DNA from: Lutibacter sp. HS1-25
GTDB lineage: Bacteria; Bacteroidota; Bacteroidia; Flavobacteriales; Flavobacteriaceae
Direction of reading: 5' to 3'
Assembly (NCBI RefSeq): GCF_004121075.1
Contig: NZ_RHLN01000093.1
Coordinates: 1,793 to 41,574 of the forward strand
Length of the DNA stretch: 39,782 bases
Part shown: positions 1 through 9,712 of the stretch, piece by piece
Position numbering within the stretch: position 1 is the stretch's first letter
Layout of the letters: each line of letters begins with the position of its first letter
Position numbers and translations under genes: made by a program
Notes under the pieces: model-generated
Databases searched by the model: none
What the model saw: the letters and a program-made list of their open reading frames with translations, nothing else
Told to the model about the DNA's origin: nothing

Positions 1-2659
1 AAACACCACCTGGAGCTTCTGGATTATTACAAACACCACCTCCACTAACATTGAAATTAACCCTAACACCACCACTACGGGCTGTCCAACCATCATTTGA
101 AAGCACCGTTACCCCTCCAGAAGTAATCGTAATATTAGATACTACATTAGGAAGGTTACGATCCCAACCGTCACCCGGACCGTTTACGCCACCTCCTCTA
201 TCATACATTATCACATAATAATTATTAGCATCTTCCAAACAACCTAGATTTACTGTAGTAGCATATGGCACATCTGGATTAGGAACACTACTATCAAAAC
301 CATTATCTATAGTAGTTATCAAAGTGCCTGTTGGAGAATATATTTCTGCTCTATTTTCAGTTGAAAATAACGGCCAATCTACAGAAACAATTACCTCTGA
401 AAATCCCGCTACTGGAGGAGGACATACACCACCTCCACTAACATTAAAATCAACCCTAACTCCACCACTACGCGCTGTCCAACCATCATTTGAAAGCACT
501 GTTACTCCTCCAGAAGTAATCGTAATATTAGATACTACATTAGGAAGGTTACGATCCCAACCGTCACCCGGACCGTTTACGCCACCTCCTCTATCATACA
601 TTATCACATAATAATTATTTGCATCTTCCAAACAACCTAGATTTACTGTAGTAGCATATGGCACATCTGGATTAGGAACACTACTATCAAAACCATTGTC
701 TATAGTAGCTATTAATGTTCCTGAAGGCGAATATATCTCTACTCTATTTTCAGTTGAATATAACGGCCAATCTACAGAAACAATTACCTCTGAAAATCCT
801 ACTACTGCAGGAGTTACATTTACCGTATAATCTTCTGCTTCGCCAGCATTATAACTAAAATCACATGGTCCATAACCTATATATTGAGGTAGATTAGTAT
901 CTATAAACCCAATTCTCATACGTGTATTTCCTAAAGACGCACTAGTAGGAATAGGAACGCTAATTGGCACTACAACTGTTTTTATACCCGAGCCATTATT
1001 AGGTTCACTAACTTTAAATATAAATTTTTCGTCAAAATCATCAAAATATTGGTCTTGGTTAAAATCTATCCAAACAACCAATTCATTTTCATCTGTATTC
1101 CAACCATTTATATTAACTGAAATTGTACCACTTAAAGCCCCTCCTGATGTAACATTAGTTGCTAATGATGTGTAATCCGTATAACTTCCCGTATTTTCAG
1201 AAGTGCTATTATTTATTGATCCTAATGAAACATTTGAAATAATATAAGAATTATAATTATTTATATTTACAGGGATACAATTTTGAGATTCATTAATTAT
1301 ATTGATGGTATAATCTTCAACTTCACCTTGAATAAATGACTCACAAGAAGTTGGAACACCAATAGATTTCATTGAAACACGCATTCTGGTTTTTCCTACT
1401 ACTGCATTACTTGGAACAGTAAATGAACCTGAAGCTGGCGATCCATTAAAAGTATTTGGTTTTACAAATACTTGCTCTCCAGGATCTAAAAAATTTCCAT
1501 TTTTATTATAATCTATCCATACTGAAAAACCAAGATTTGAATTTGAATTGGAAGTAATTGTAATTTGGTTTGTAGAGTTAAGACCTAAAGTTGTATAAAC
1601 ATCTGTAAAATTTGAATAACCTGTTCTTGTTGTACCAGCCCCTGAAGTATTATCGATATTTTTTAATTGAACTCTCTGAATATTGTAACTATCAAAAGTT
1701 GAATCTGAATTACAATAATCACCTGACCCTTGAACAGTAAAAGTATAGGCTTGCTCAGCAATATCAGGGTCGTTATTTGCTATTGTTATGGCTGCAATTG
1801 ACAATCCAAAAGCTGCAGATGTATATGTTATATCAAACGTAGCAGAGCCACCTGCAGCAACACTAAATGGCACTGACAATGAAGAAACTACAAAATCGGA
1901 ATTAGCACTTGTTATTGATGAAATGTTTAAATCTAAATCACCTGAATTTTCAATAGTAAAAGTTTTTACCAATGAGCTTCCTATAGCTACACTTCCAAAA
2001 TCTGTATTATCTGTAACAGAAGGCGTAATATCATCATCTAAAATACTTACACCATTGCCTAAAACATTGATATCAGCTGGAGTAGCTAAAACACCAGTTA
2101 TTACAATGTTATCTATATAAAAATATTCATTATTATCTAAGTTGTTTGCTCTTACCCTAACACGTATTGTAGTATTCCCATCTGGGACATTAAATGTATA
2201 AGGGTTTGAATCTACAGATTGATTATCGCTGTCTGGAGTTCCCCAATTTCGTGTTTCATTATTATCTCCATCAATTAATTTAATATTTTGCGTATAATTA
2301 GCCCCATTATCATATGAAATATCTAAAAATAAATCCTCATTATTATCTACCCAATACGATGCAAAAGAAATAGTTAAAGTAACATTTGAATAGGAAGAAA
2401 TATTGACGTTATCAAATATTACATTTGAATCTCTATTATTAGTACCATTATTATTACTAAAACGCAAAGAATTTGAGGATGATACACCCGAACCATTATC
2501 TACGTCAACATAGTTAGCATCTGAAACGGCATATCCCAAGCCTGATGGAAGTGCATCAAAATTTTGACTTGCAATTGTTACTTGCCCATAACCAAAACTG
2601 GCTTGTATAAAAAAGTAAGCAACTACTATTATTTTAAAAACATTTTTTATATACCCCAT
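1..2659 (-). CDS. Giant secreted adhesin-like protein, GEVED and anchor-D domains, C-terminus outside window
   Basis: An open frame runs without a stop from an ATG at 2659 to the window edge, giving 886 residues with the 3' end missing. The N-terminus (MGYIKNVFKIIVVAYFFIQA..., cleavage near GYGQ) is a signal peptide. Residues about 25-185 look like a MAM or choice-of-anchor domain ending in an 'IDNIVITG' strand. Residues about 190-310 are an anchor-D domain ('DFGSVAIGSS', 'FTIENSGDLDLNISSI'). Two GEVED domains follow, each ending in the signature (GEVEDYTINI near 440, GEAEDYTVNV near 605). From about residue 616 onward there are two almost identical copies of a 131-residue repeat. No sorting domain is visible because the end is cut off, but size, signal peptide and neighbours suggest a T9SS cargo. 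A -7 box lies 28-35 bases upstream. The exact binding target is unknown. Confidence 0.85.
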   Translation of the reverse strand, partial: MGYIKNVFKIIVVAYFFIQASFGYGQVTIASQNFDALPSGLGYAVSDANYVDVDNGSGVSSSNSLRFSNNNGTNNRDSNVIFDNVNISSYSNVTLTISFASYWVDNNEDLFLDISYDNGANYTQNIKLIDGDNNETRNWGTPDSDNQSVDSNPYTFNVPDGNTTIRVRVRANNLDNNEYFYIDNIVITGVLATPADINVLGNGVSILDDDITPSVTDNTDFGSVAIGSSLVKTFTIENSGDLDLNISSITSANSDFVVSSLSVPFSVAAGGSATFDITYTSAAFGLSIAAITIANNDPDIAEQAYTFTVQGSGDYCNSDSTFDSYNIQRVQLKNIDNTSGAGTTRTGYSNFTDVYTTLGLNSTNQITITSNSNSNLGFSVWIDYNKNGNFLDPGEQVFVKPNTFNGSPASGSFTVPSNAVVGKTRMRVSMKSIGVPTSCESFIQGEVEDYTINIINESQNCIPVNINNYNSYIISNVSLGSINNSTSENTGSYTDYTSLATNVTSGGALSGTISVNINGWNTDENELVVWIDFNQDQYFDDFDEKFIFKVSEPNNGSGIKTVVVPISVPIPTSASLGNTRMRIGFIDTNLPQYIGYGPCDFSYNAGEAEDYTVNVTPAVVGFSEVIVSVDWPLYSTENRVEIYSPSGTLIATIDNGFDSSVPNPDVPYATTVNLGCLEDANNYYVIMYDRGGGVNGPGDGWDRNLPNVVSNITITSGGVTVLSNDGWTARSGGVRVDFNVSGGGVCPPPVAGFSEVIVSVDWPLFSTENRAEIYSPTGTLITTIDNGFDSSVPNPDVPYATTVNLGCLEDANNYYVIMYDRGGGVNGPGDGWDRNLPNVVSNITITSGGVTVLSNDGWTARSGGVRVNFNVSGGGVCNNPEAPGGV
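30..812 (-). repeat. 393-bp in-frame tandem repeat (131 residues), two copies
   Basis: Two direct copies with a 393-base period: positions 81-400 match 474-793 with about 14 differences counted by eye. Each copy encodes a unit with 'VDWPLxSTEN', 'NGFDSSVPNPDVPY', 'MYDRGGGVNGPGDGWDRN' and 'SGGVRVDFNVSGGG'. The period is a multiple of three, so the reading frame is kept. Beyond about base 30 the next unit diverges ('NNPEAPGG'). Confidence 0.9.
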
Positions 2660-2686
2660 GTAACTCTAAATGTATCAAATTTTGTG

Positions 2687-2694
2687 CAAAAATA
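2687..2694 (-). promoter_or_regulatory. -7 box TATTTTTG for the partial giant protein
   Basis: The minus strand reads TATTTTTG, an exact match to the Bacteroidota -7 consensus TAnnTTTG. It lies 28-35 bases upstream of the ATG at 2659. No TTTG is seen at the usual 18-20 base distance; a TTG lies only 13 bases upstream, so the -33 part is weak. Confidence 0.5.
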
Positions 2695-2750
2695 AAACAA
2701 TTATATACAATTTGAGGATTTTATCAATACTTATTAACATTTTTAATTAG

Positions 2751-2803
2751 AAAAAGGATTTATTTTCAGCATATTAACTATACACTAAAAATAAATCCTT
2801 TTT
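2751..2803 (-). terminator. Rho-independent terminator after the 332-residue gene
   Basis: A perfect 16-bp stem pairs 2751-2766 with 2788-2803 around a 21-base loop. Read on the minus strand it ends in a T-run. It lies between the stop of the 332-residue gene at 2867 and the promoter of the next minus-strand gene. Confidence 0.65.
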
Positions 2804-2866
2804 TAAAAATACTCGGCGTTTTTAAATATTTTAACGCTATTCTTTATCGTTTAAATTTAAAATTTA

Positions 2867-3865
2867 CTAATTATTTTGAACCATAACTCTTTTAAAAACC
2901 GGTCCTTTTTGAGTTTCAGCTACCACAAAATACAAATCTGATTTTACTTGTAATGGCAAATAAATATTTTCTGAATCTAAATCTTTATTCCAATTACAAA
3001 CCTGTTGCCCGTTAATATTAAACAAGGTTACTTTACGCAATTTCAACAATTCTCTGTTTTTAATAGTTAACATATGTTGCCCGTTATTAACATAAATAAT
3101 TAATTTTTGTTTGTTTGATTTACCATCTAAGTTGTCTTCATAATTTTCATCACCATCACTCAAAGTTGCTGTTTCATTTTCAACTACATTAGATTCTTCT
3201 GCAACTACATTATTTTTAACATCTTCTACTATAACAGGCTCTTCAATAACAGTTTCATTTTCAACTACAGCAATTGTATCTCCTGGAGGCGCTGGAGGCA
3301 AAACAACATCTTCAATAATACTTAGAAAAATAATACTAAATCTATTGTGATATTCACCAGCTGGCAAAGTAACCTGATAGCTACTTTCTTTTAGATTGTG
3401 AATAGAGTCTAATGCCTTATCTTTTAATCCAACAATAAAATCATCCATTGGATATTCAAGAGCATCGATTTTTATTGTAATATCACCTCCTACTTTAGTT
3501 ACAACTCCTAAGGCAAATTCTTTATTTACCTCAAGGGTATTGGTTGCTTGTATTACATACTTTCCTTCATTAATTAACCAATACATATCATCAGCTAATA
3601 CTTGCGGTATATTGCCATCAAAACCCCAATCTACTCCATCAGTTGCTCTTTGATCAATAGTTAGCAACAACTGTCTGTGATTTATTTGCGGAGCATCAAA
3701 ACCAATTCTGTATTTAGGTCTTGTATCAACTACAACTTTTTTCACCACATCAGTATTTAAATTCGAATTCTTAATTGAATTTATAGCTTCTCTTTCACTA
3801 TTTGCAGAAGCATATATTGTTGTTAAAAAACAACAGATACATAAAAGGGATAGTATATTTTTCAT
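2867..3865 (-). CDS. Small T9SS-type protein carrying the HRQLL/DMYW module
   Basis: 332 residues. The signal peptide is MKNILSLLCICCFLTTIYASA. Residues about 50-180 are a module with 'RIGFDAP', 'HRQLLLTID', 'WGFDG', 'DDMYW' and 'KYVIQA'. It aligns closely to the same module near the C-termini of the 1728- and 1694-residue proteins next door. Residues about 190-255 are an acidic, Val/Glu/Asn-rich linker with 'VVENET' repeats. The last 75 residues ('LFNINGQQV', 'SDLYFVV', 'KRVMV') look like a type A T9SS sorting domain. It is therefore a minimal version of the giants' tail, without their large N-terminal domains. It has its own upstream region with three 21-bp spaced repeats and its own terminator. 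Function unknown; secretion by T9SS is inferred. Confidence 0.85.
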   Translation of the reverse strand: MKNILSLLCICCFLTTIYASANSEREAINSIKNSNLNTDVVKKVVVDTRPKYRIGFDAPQINHRQLLLTIDQRATDGVDWGFDGNIPQVLADDMYWLINEGKYVIQATNTLEVNKEFALGVVTKVGGDITIKIDALEYPMDDFIVGLKDKALDSIHNLKESSYQVTLPAGEYHNRFSIIFLSIIEDVVLPPAPPGDTIAVVENETVIEEPVIVEDVKNNVVAEESNVVENETATLSDGDENYEDNLDGKSNKQKLIIYVNNGQHMLTIKNRELLKLRKVTLFNINGQQVCNWNKDLDSENIYLPLQVKSDLYFVVAETQKGPVFKRVMVQNN

Positions 3866-4525
3866 AACTGAGGGGTTTTACTAGTTAAAAAATGATTTAT
3901 AAAACAATCGAATATTAATGATTGTTAAAACCCTGCTGTTTAAATTAAAAAGCCTTAAAATAACCAATCAATCTAGCAACAGAAGTGTGTAATATATTTT
4001 TAAGTAATCTTGAAAACATTGTTTATTTATTTTGATAGTATAAATGTATGAAAAATAAAACTAAAAATACCATTTATATTGTTTTTTTTACCATTTGTTT
4101 GATTTTTCATACCATTTATTTGTAAAATAGGCGCTTTGACGGTTAAATAAACCTTTAATTATTTGTAATTTCCACGATTTTTTTAAAAAAAGAGGGGTTA
4201 ATTTGACTTGGATAAATTGATTATTGACTGGAAAGATTCTAATTTTAATAACATGAGGTTAAAAATTGATAAAATAAACTCGAAACTTTGATTCAATTTT
4301 ATACAGAAATATCAAAAATTACTTTATTTAGAGGCAAAGAATTGTTTATTTTAGATTAAAAGGAATTAAAATTTCTTATAATATCAATTAAAGTGGTAGC
4401 TCAACTATTATTTATATGCGAAATAACTGAAATACAAAGACAACATAATTCATAAAGAAATTTAACTATTAAAAAATTAACATTTTTAGAATTACAACTT
4501 AGTTACTGAATTTTGACTTAATAAC
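3866..4525. other. Long AT-rich intergenic region upstream of the 332-residue gene
   Basis: 660 bases without a credible gene on either strand, between the stop of the 1728-residue gene and the start of the 332-residue gene. The only clear structure is the trio of direct repeats at 4068-4122. A weak -7-like box (minus strand TACATTTA, 4041-4048) lies about 20 bases downstream of them. The part from about 4130 to 4525 shows nothing I can name. Confidence 0.6.
4068..4122 (-). promoter_or_regulatory. Three direct repeats, exact 21-bp period (putative regulator site)
   Basis: The plus strand has TACCATTTATATTG at 4068, TACCATTTGTTTG at 4089 and TACCATTTATTTG at 4110. Two DNA turns separate each unit, so a regulator would bind the same face. 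LytTR-family response regulators are known to bind direct repeats at about 21-22 bp spacing; linking this site to that family is an inference. A -7-like box follows at 4041-4048 on the minus strand, consistent with activation of the 332-residue gene. Confidence 0.5.
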
Positions 4526-7500
4526 TTACTCAATAATCACTTTTTTAGCAACAATACCTTTGGATGTTTTTATTTTCAACAAATACATACCCGTAACTTT
4601 GTTGTTAACCGCTAATAAAATACTAGGTTCTTCCAAATTAGTTTCCCAAACTTGCTGTAACTGCCCTAAGCTATTATATAAAGCTATATTCGTAATTTCA
4701 GCCTGAAGGGTGTTTTTAATTTGAATTTCAGAAGTTGCATTATTTATAGTAACTACAATACCTTCTTTTAAAATTTGCGCTGTATCTCCTAGTGTATTTT
4801 GCAGGGCAAATGTCAATGAAAAACGATCTGAATAAATACCTGGATCTAACATAATTTCAAATGGTTGATTATTTACTTGATGCATTTTACCCGTAAAAGC
4901 ATCCTTAATATAAATATCTGTACTATTGTCTACATTTTCTAAACCATCAATTTTAATACGAGCCAAACCTGTTTGCGCAATTTTTAACACCAAAGGAAAC
5001 TCTTGATCTTTATTAAAATTAGGAACACCTTGTATCACTAATTTTGCACCTTGAGCCGTCCAATACATATCTTCAGGACCAATATCTGCTATTAAACCAT
5101 CATAACCCAAATCAAAATTATTAGTGGTATTGTTATCGACACCAATTAATAACTGACGGTGAAAACCTTTTGGAGAATCAAACATTAACCTTATTTTTTG
5201 ACGCACATCAATATTTAATGATGTTTTTGAAGCAACTGTAGTTTTTCCTTTTTCAGCCTTCATAAAAACCGAAGAACCAGTTTCGTAACTTTCTTTTTGA
5301 AAAAAACGTTGACTATTTTTAAAAATAATAGTTCCACCATCAACACTTGGCAATGTACCAACAATACCCGGATCAATTCCTGTTAACACAAAAAAACCTT
5401 GATTAACGGGTATATATTGCCCAGGCACTTTATCTCCATAAGAATTATCATGATTGATGCGCCAATCTGTTGATTGTGCTTTTACTCCTCCCATTAAAGT
5501 ATAGGTTGCGTAACCTCCAATATACGATCTTAATATATGTGTATTTTCTTCCCCAAAGTGATCCCAAAAATAAATTGCACCATTAAATACGTTTACACTA
5601 TTTCTTCCAGCGTTTCCATCAATAGAAGTATTGATATTGTCTTTTATAAATTCATTAGCATCTAGTGCTGATGGATATGGATTTCCAATTAAACGGTCTA
5701 CATCACCACTTGGAGTTATATGTGTTTTAAATAATTCCAATTCAATATCTCCATTATATGGCTTTCCTCTAAATACGTAATTTTGAAAATCGTTTTTGAT
5801 ATCTTTATTACCCAAACTTCCTTTCATTGTATAACCCACACCTGGTGCTAAAACAGACGTTTCTGTAATTTTTGGAAACCATGAATTATAATCATCATCT
5901 TTTCCGTAAAACTGATACAACCAATAACTACTTATAACACCCAAACCAGCATCTGCAGCATAGGCAGATGCATTGTAAGTGGTTGCAACAGGATTATTTG
6001 GATCTGTACCATTAAATAAAACATTTTTAATTTTAAATGTACCATTTGTACTTGGCGTAAACGTTGGCAAACCTCCTGGAGTTATTGCCCCAACTGAAGA
6101 TGTCCAATAATTGTAATTAAAACTATTAGCTGTTCCTTGCTGATCTCGTTCTAAATAACCACCGCTATTTTGGTCTAAAATACTTTCACCTCCTTGAACC
6201 AATTGAGATTCGCCCTCTAAATTAAGTACACCATTTAGATATAAATAACGTGAAACTTCTAATTTATAACCAGTTCCTGTACCATTTGAATTGGTAAGGC
6301 CATTTATTTTGTATTCATTACCATTAGCTACAAACAATCCAACATGTTTTTGATTTTGATCTGAATATATATAATTATGCTCAATTTTAACAATAGATGC
6401 TGATGAAGTTAAAGCATCTGCTCCAACTACTCCATCGGCTGTATTTAAAGCATCTGATAAAGTAATAGGAGCCAAAGCTGTTCCTGCCATTTGTGTAATA
6501 AAAGGCAATGGTGCTGTTTGTACGTCTATAATTTTCATATTGTAGATTCTTGCAAAAGACCCTGCACCTTCATCAACATCTAATGTGGTTAAATCGTCTA
6601 TAATATCATCTTTATAAACATCCATTCTAAAATACCTTTGAAGATTTGTCCAAGGTAATAAAGTTGTTGTTTCAACACCAGTAGTACTGTTGTACACATA
6701 ATCTTGAACATCTAATTGCACCACGCTACCTTTAATTACCCCTCCATTATCTTCAATTTCTTGATACACTATTTTTTGAAGTTCGTTTTCAGTTAAGGCT
6801 TTATCAAAGACTCTAACTTCATCTATCTGACCTTTAAAATAATTTGTATGTGATGAAGTGCTTCCTATAAGAAAATTTGAAGTATCTGTTATGCCACCAT
6901 TTGTGTCGCTATTGTCAGGAATACCATTGATATACATTATGGTTTTTCCAGCGGTAGTTGTAACAGCAATATGTGTCCAATTTCCATTTATTATTGGGTT
7001 TGTAGAGGTTATAGTATTTCCTTCAACAACAGCTACAATTTTATTTGTGCTATTATCAATTTTAATATAAAAATCATCTTGACCTGCAATTACCCTATCT
7101 GTATTTGTAAAATTTACACCATCAGATTTTACAAAAGCCATGATTGTTCCACTTCCCGAACTTAAAACATTGACATCTTCAGCATAATCATTTCTTCCAT
7201 CAAAATACAATAACAACTTTCTATCTAAATCACGTGGAGAACCAAAAACGGCATCATCTGTGTCAAAAGAGTCTGACAAGCCATCGCCATCAGTATCTGT
7301 TAAAACATCAATAACACCATTATTATCTGTATCTAAATTGGCATACAATGTACCATCAATATCCCAATCTGCTCCATTAGACATCACATCTAAATAATCT
7401 GGAATACCATCATTATCAGAATCAACTACAAAATTAAACCAACCTGTACCTGTTGGCGATCCTTGACTTTGGTTACCGTATGCAAAATCAAAATTACCAG

Positions 7501-9712
7501 AACCCTTTAAAGAAGTGCCGAAATAATCGTAAATATCTAAAATACCATCGCCAAAATAATCTAAGTCACCATCAGAGTTTATATCGGTTTCCCTTACAGT
7601 ATCAGAATCATCTCCATCTCCAACACCGTCACCATTAATATCTCCATCTCCATTTTGATAACCAACATAAGCCAATGGGTTGGTAGCACCTGATTCATCA
7701 ACATCAAAAATAGCATCGTTGTCACTATCTAAATCCATATGATTTGGAACTCCGTCACCATCTGAATCTAAGGGAGTATTGCTTTCAGCCGAATCATGCA
7801 TTCCATTGCTATTGGAATCTAACCAACCAGTTGTGTAAGATATTTTAGCCGTACCTGCACTTAAATTTCCTAAACCAGCTTCTACCACATCAGGTATACC
7901 ATCATTATCACTATCCAAATCAAAAACATCGGCAACACGATCACTGTCTGTATCACACAGTGTTTGTGAAATAACAATGTCATCTATAGCAAGGTCATTA
8001 CCCGCTCCTCCAGTCTCATTATTATAAAAATACACATAAAATTCATCAACATTAAAAGTTAAATCTTTCGTAATTTGATGCCAACTACTAGCAGGATCAC
8101 CATTAATAGAAGGCGGTATACCTAATGGGTAAAGATCATCTGTTGATACAGATTCTAACAAGACATTGTTTACATCTCTAAATTCAACCAATATCTTTGG
8201 ACGTAACCTGGTAGCAATACCCGGAGCTGCTTGAGTATCTAAATTTAACACCCAAAAACTATACGTAACGGGTACACCCGGAAGTGCTCCTTTGATTGTT
8301 GCTGAATAAAAAAGACCTGGATCATAGGAAGCATTAAACATAGCCATTCTACCATTAACACCTCCTGTATGATCTGCACCAGTATACCAATATGCATCTG
8401 CCCAATGCGCAACCTCACCATTAGGAGTATCATTTATACCATCTCCATTTGCGGCTTTATAATACACTGTATATTCTCCATCATTTAAATCATTCCCATC
8501 ACTTGGATTTAGCTTACATGCTACTCCTGTTCCATCTTCATAACAATAAGTTGTTGAAGCATCGTAGGTTGTATTTATTTCTACCCTGTTAGTGCCTTCG
8601 CCAAAAGTTTCATTTAAAAACTTGTAATTTATAGTAGTAGCAACATTAGATAATCTACAAGATGTTTCTTCATCTTCATCTTTTATACCATCATTATCAT
8701 CATCAATATCAACATTGTCGTAAATACCATCACCATCACTATCAAAAAAAACTTGTTCACCGGTAATTTTAACATCGAACTGGTAAGAAGATTCATCAAA
8801 ATCATTATTGCTAATTGTAATTGTTTCTTGAAAAACACCCGTAGTTGTTGGCGTTCCTGTAATTATAAATGTTTCACTTGATCCTGATACAATTGTATAT
8901 GGAAAAGAGATGAGACTAGTTACAGAAAAAACTGTTCCAGATATTGTTATATTACTTATTTCCAAATCTGTATAACCTATATTCTCAATGGTAAATATTT
9001 TTTCTACAGAGGATATAGAACTATGAGAACCAAAATCAGTATCATCGGTTAAACTTGGTGTAGTATCACCACTTACAATAGAAACTCCATTACCCGTAAC
9101 ATTTATATCAGGTACAATTGGAACGACTCCTGTTAAAACGATTTTATCAATAGCCATATCACTCCTATAACCATTTCCCGTGAGTCCCTCAAACCTTAAA
9201 TATATCTTTTGACCAACATAAGCACTTAGGTCTATGGAAACTTTTTTCCATGGAGCGGCATTGTTTGTTTGATCTATATCTGAGCCTGATCTAGACCATA
9301 AGTTTGTGGCATACGTACTTCCTCCATCAGTACTTACATTTAGACTTAAAGTACCCATATCAGCTCCATACATATGATAAAAAAAAGAAAACTCAGGATT
9401 AGAAACTCCAGATAAATTGAATTCAGGACTTATAAAATATGATTTGTTATTCAAGTTATTAGATGCTTCTGTATACATGTAATAACTACCACTAGCCCCT
9501 GTAGATGGTCCTGTATTACCAGATGGTGTACCTCCCGAATCTTGAGTCCAATCAAAATCATCTCCTTCGCCTTGGGTCCAGCCGTCCAAATCACCAAGAG
9601 TTTCAAAATCAGCCGTATAAATAGTTGTTTGAGAAAAATTTATGGCAGGAAATAACAATACCAACAACAGTGGTATTAGCTTAATTTTGATACAAAATAG
9701 CTTCTTTTTCAT
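4526..9712 (-). CDS. Giant T9SS cargo: MAM, anchor-D, Asp-rich repeats, LamG, sorting domain
   Basis: 1728 residues from the ATG at 9712. A longer frame opens at 9772, but the extra 20 residues precede the signal peptide (MKKKLFCIKIKLIPLLLVLL...NFSQ) and cover a -7 box at 9734-9741. Domains: MAM-like about 30-195 ('ADFETLGDLDGW', 'DMAIDKIVLTG'); anchor-D about 201-320; thrombospondin-3-like calcium-binding Asp repeats about 324-350 ('DSDGDGIYD', 'DDDNDGIKD'), with more around 590-830; LamG about 834-975 ('NGNWTHIAVT', 'GQIDEVRVFDKAL'). A long region about 1130-1460 is shared with the neighbouring giant. The HRQLL/DMYW module spans about 1500-1630, and a type A T9SS sorting domain fills the last 80 residues ('LYNSLGQLQQVW', 'GMYLLKIKT', 'AKKVIIE'). 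It is probably a surface or released carbohydrate- or matrix-binding protein. It is divergent from the 1694-residue giant. Confidence 0.88.
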   Translation of the reverse strand: MKKKLFCIKIKLIPLLLVLLFPAINFSQTTIYTADFETLGDLDGWTQGEGDDFDWTQDSGGTPSGNTGPSTGASGSYYMYTEASNNLNNKSYFISPEFNLSGVSNPEFSFFYHMYGADMGTLSLNVSTDGGSTYATNLWSRSGSDIDQTNNAAPWKKVSIDLSAYVGQKIYLRFEGLTGNGYRSDMAIDKIVLTGVVPIVPDINVTGNGVSIVSGDTTPSLTDDTDFGSHSSISSVEKIFTIENIGYTDLEISNITISGTVFSVTSLISFPYTIVSGSSETFIITGTPTTTGVFQETITISNNDFDESSYQFDVKITGEQVFFDSDGDGIYDNVDIDDDNDGIKDEDEETSCRLSNVATTINYKFLNETFGEGTNRVEINTTYDASTTYCYEDGTGVACKLNPSDGNDLNDGEYTVYYKAANGDGINDTPNGEVAHWADAYWYTGADHTGGVNGRMAMFNASYDPGLFYSATIKGALPGVPVTYSFWVLNLDTQAAPGIATRLRPKILVEFRDVNNVLLESVSTDDLYPLGIPPSINGDPASSWHQITKDLTFNVDEFYVYFYNNETGGAGNDLAIDDIVISQTLCDTDSDRVADVFDLDSDNDGIPDVVEAGLGNLSAGTAKISYTTGWLDSNSNGMHDSAESNTPLDSDGDGVPNHMDLDSDNDAIFDVDESGATNPLAYVGYQNGDGDINGDGVGDGDDSDTVRETDINSDGDLDYFGDGILDIYDYFGTSLKGSGNFDFAYGNQSQGSPTGTGWFNFVVDSDNDGIPDYLDVMSNGADWDIDGTLYANLDTDNNGVIDVLTDTDGDGLSDSFDTDDAVFGSPRDLDRKLLLYFDGRNDYAEDVNVLSSGSGTIMAFVKSDGVNFTNTDRVIAGQDDFYIKIDNSTNKIVAVVEGNTITSTNPIINGNWTHIAVTTTAGKTIMYINGIPDNSDTNGGITDTSNFLIGSTSSHTNYFKGQIDEVRVFDKALTENELQKIVYQEIEDNGGVIKGSVVQLDVQDYVYNSTTGVETTTLLPWTNLQRYFRMDVYKDDIIDDLTTLDVDEGAGSFARIYNMKIIDVQTAPLPFITQMAGTALAPITLSDALNTADGVVGADALTSSASIVKIEHNYIYSDQNQKHVGLFVANGNEYKINGLTNSNGTGTGYKLEVSRYLYLNGVLNLEGESQLVQGGESILDQNSGGYLERDQQGTANSFNYNYWTSSVGAITPGGLPTFTPSTNGTFKIKNVLFNGTDPNNPVATTYNASAYAADAGLGVISSYWLYQFYGKDDDYNSWFPKITETSVLAPGVGYTMKGSLGNKDIKNDFQNYVFRGKPYNGDIELELFKTHITPSGDVDRLIGNPYPSALDANEFIKDNINTSIDGNAGRNSVNVFNGAIYFWDHFGEENTHILRSYIGGYATYTLMGGVKAQSTDWRINHDNSYGDKVPGQYIPVNQGFFVLTGIDPGIVGTLPSVDGGTIIFKNSQRFFQKESYETGSSVFMKAEKGKTTVASKTSLNIDVRQKIRLMFDSPKGFHRQLLIGVDNNTTNNFDLGYDGLIADIGPEDMYWTAQGAKLVIQGVPNFNKDQEFPLVLKIAQTGLARIKIDGLENVDNSTDIYIKDAFTGKMHQVNNQPFEIMLDPGIYSDRFSLTFALQNTLGDTAQILKEGIVVTINNATSEIQIKNTLQAEITNIALYNSLGQLQQVWETNLEEPSILLAVNNKVTGMYLLKIKTSKGIVAKKVIIE

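Noticed and set aside
324..2120. Plus-strand open frames of 95 and 110 codons
   Set aside because: They are antisense to the continuous minus-strand giant-protein frame, which has a signal peptide, GEVED domains and a promoter; the plus-strand products look like no protein family.
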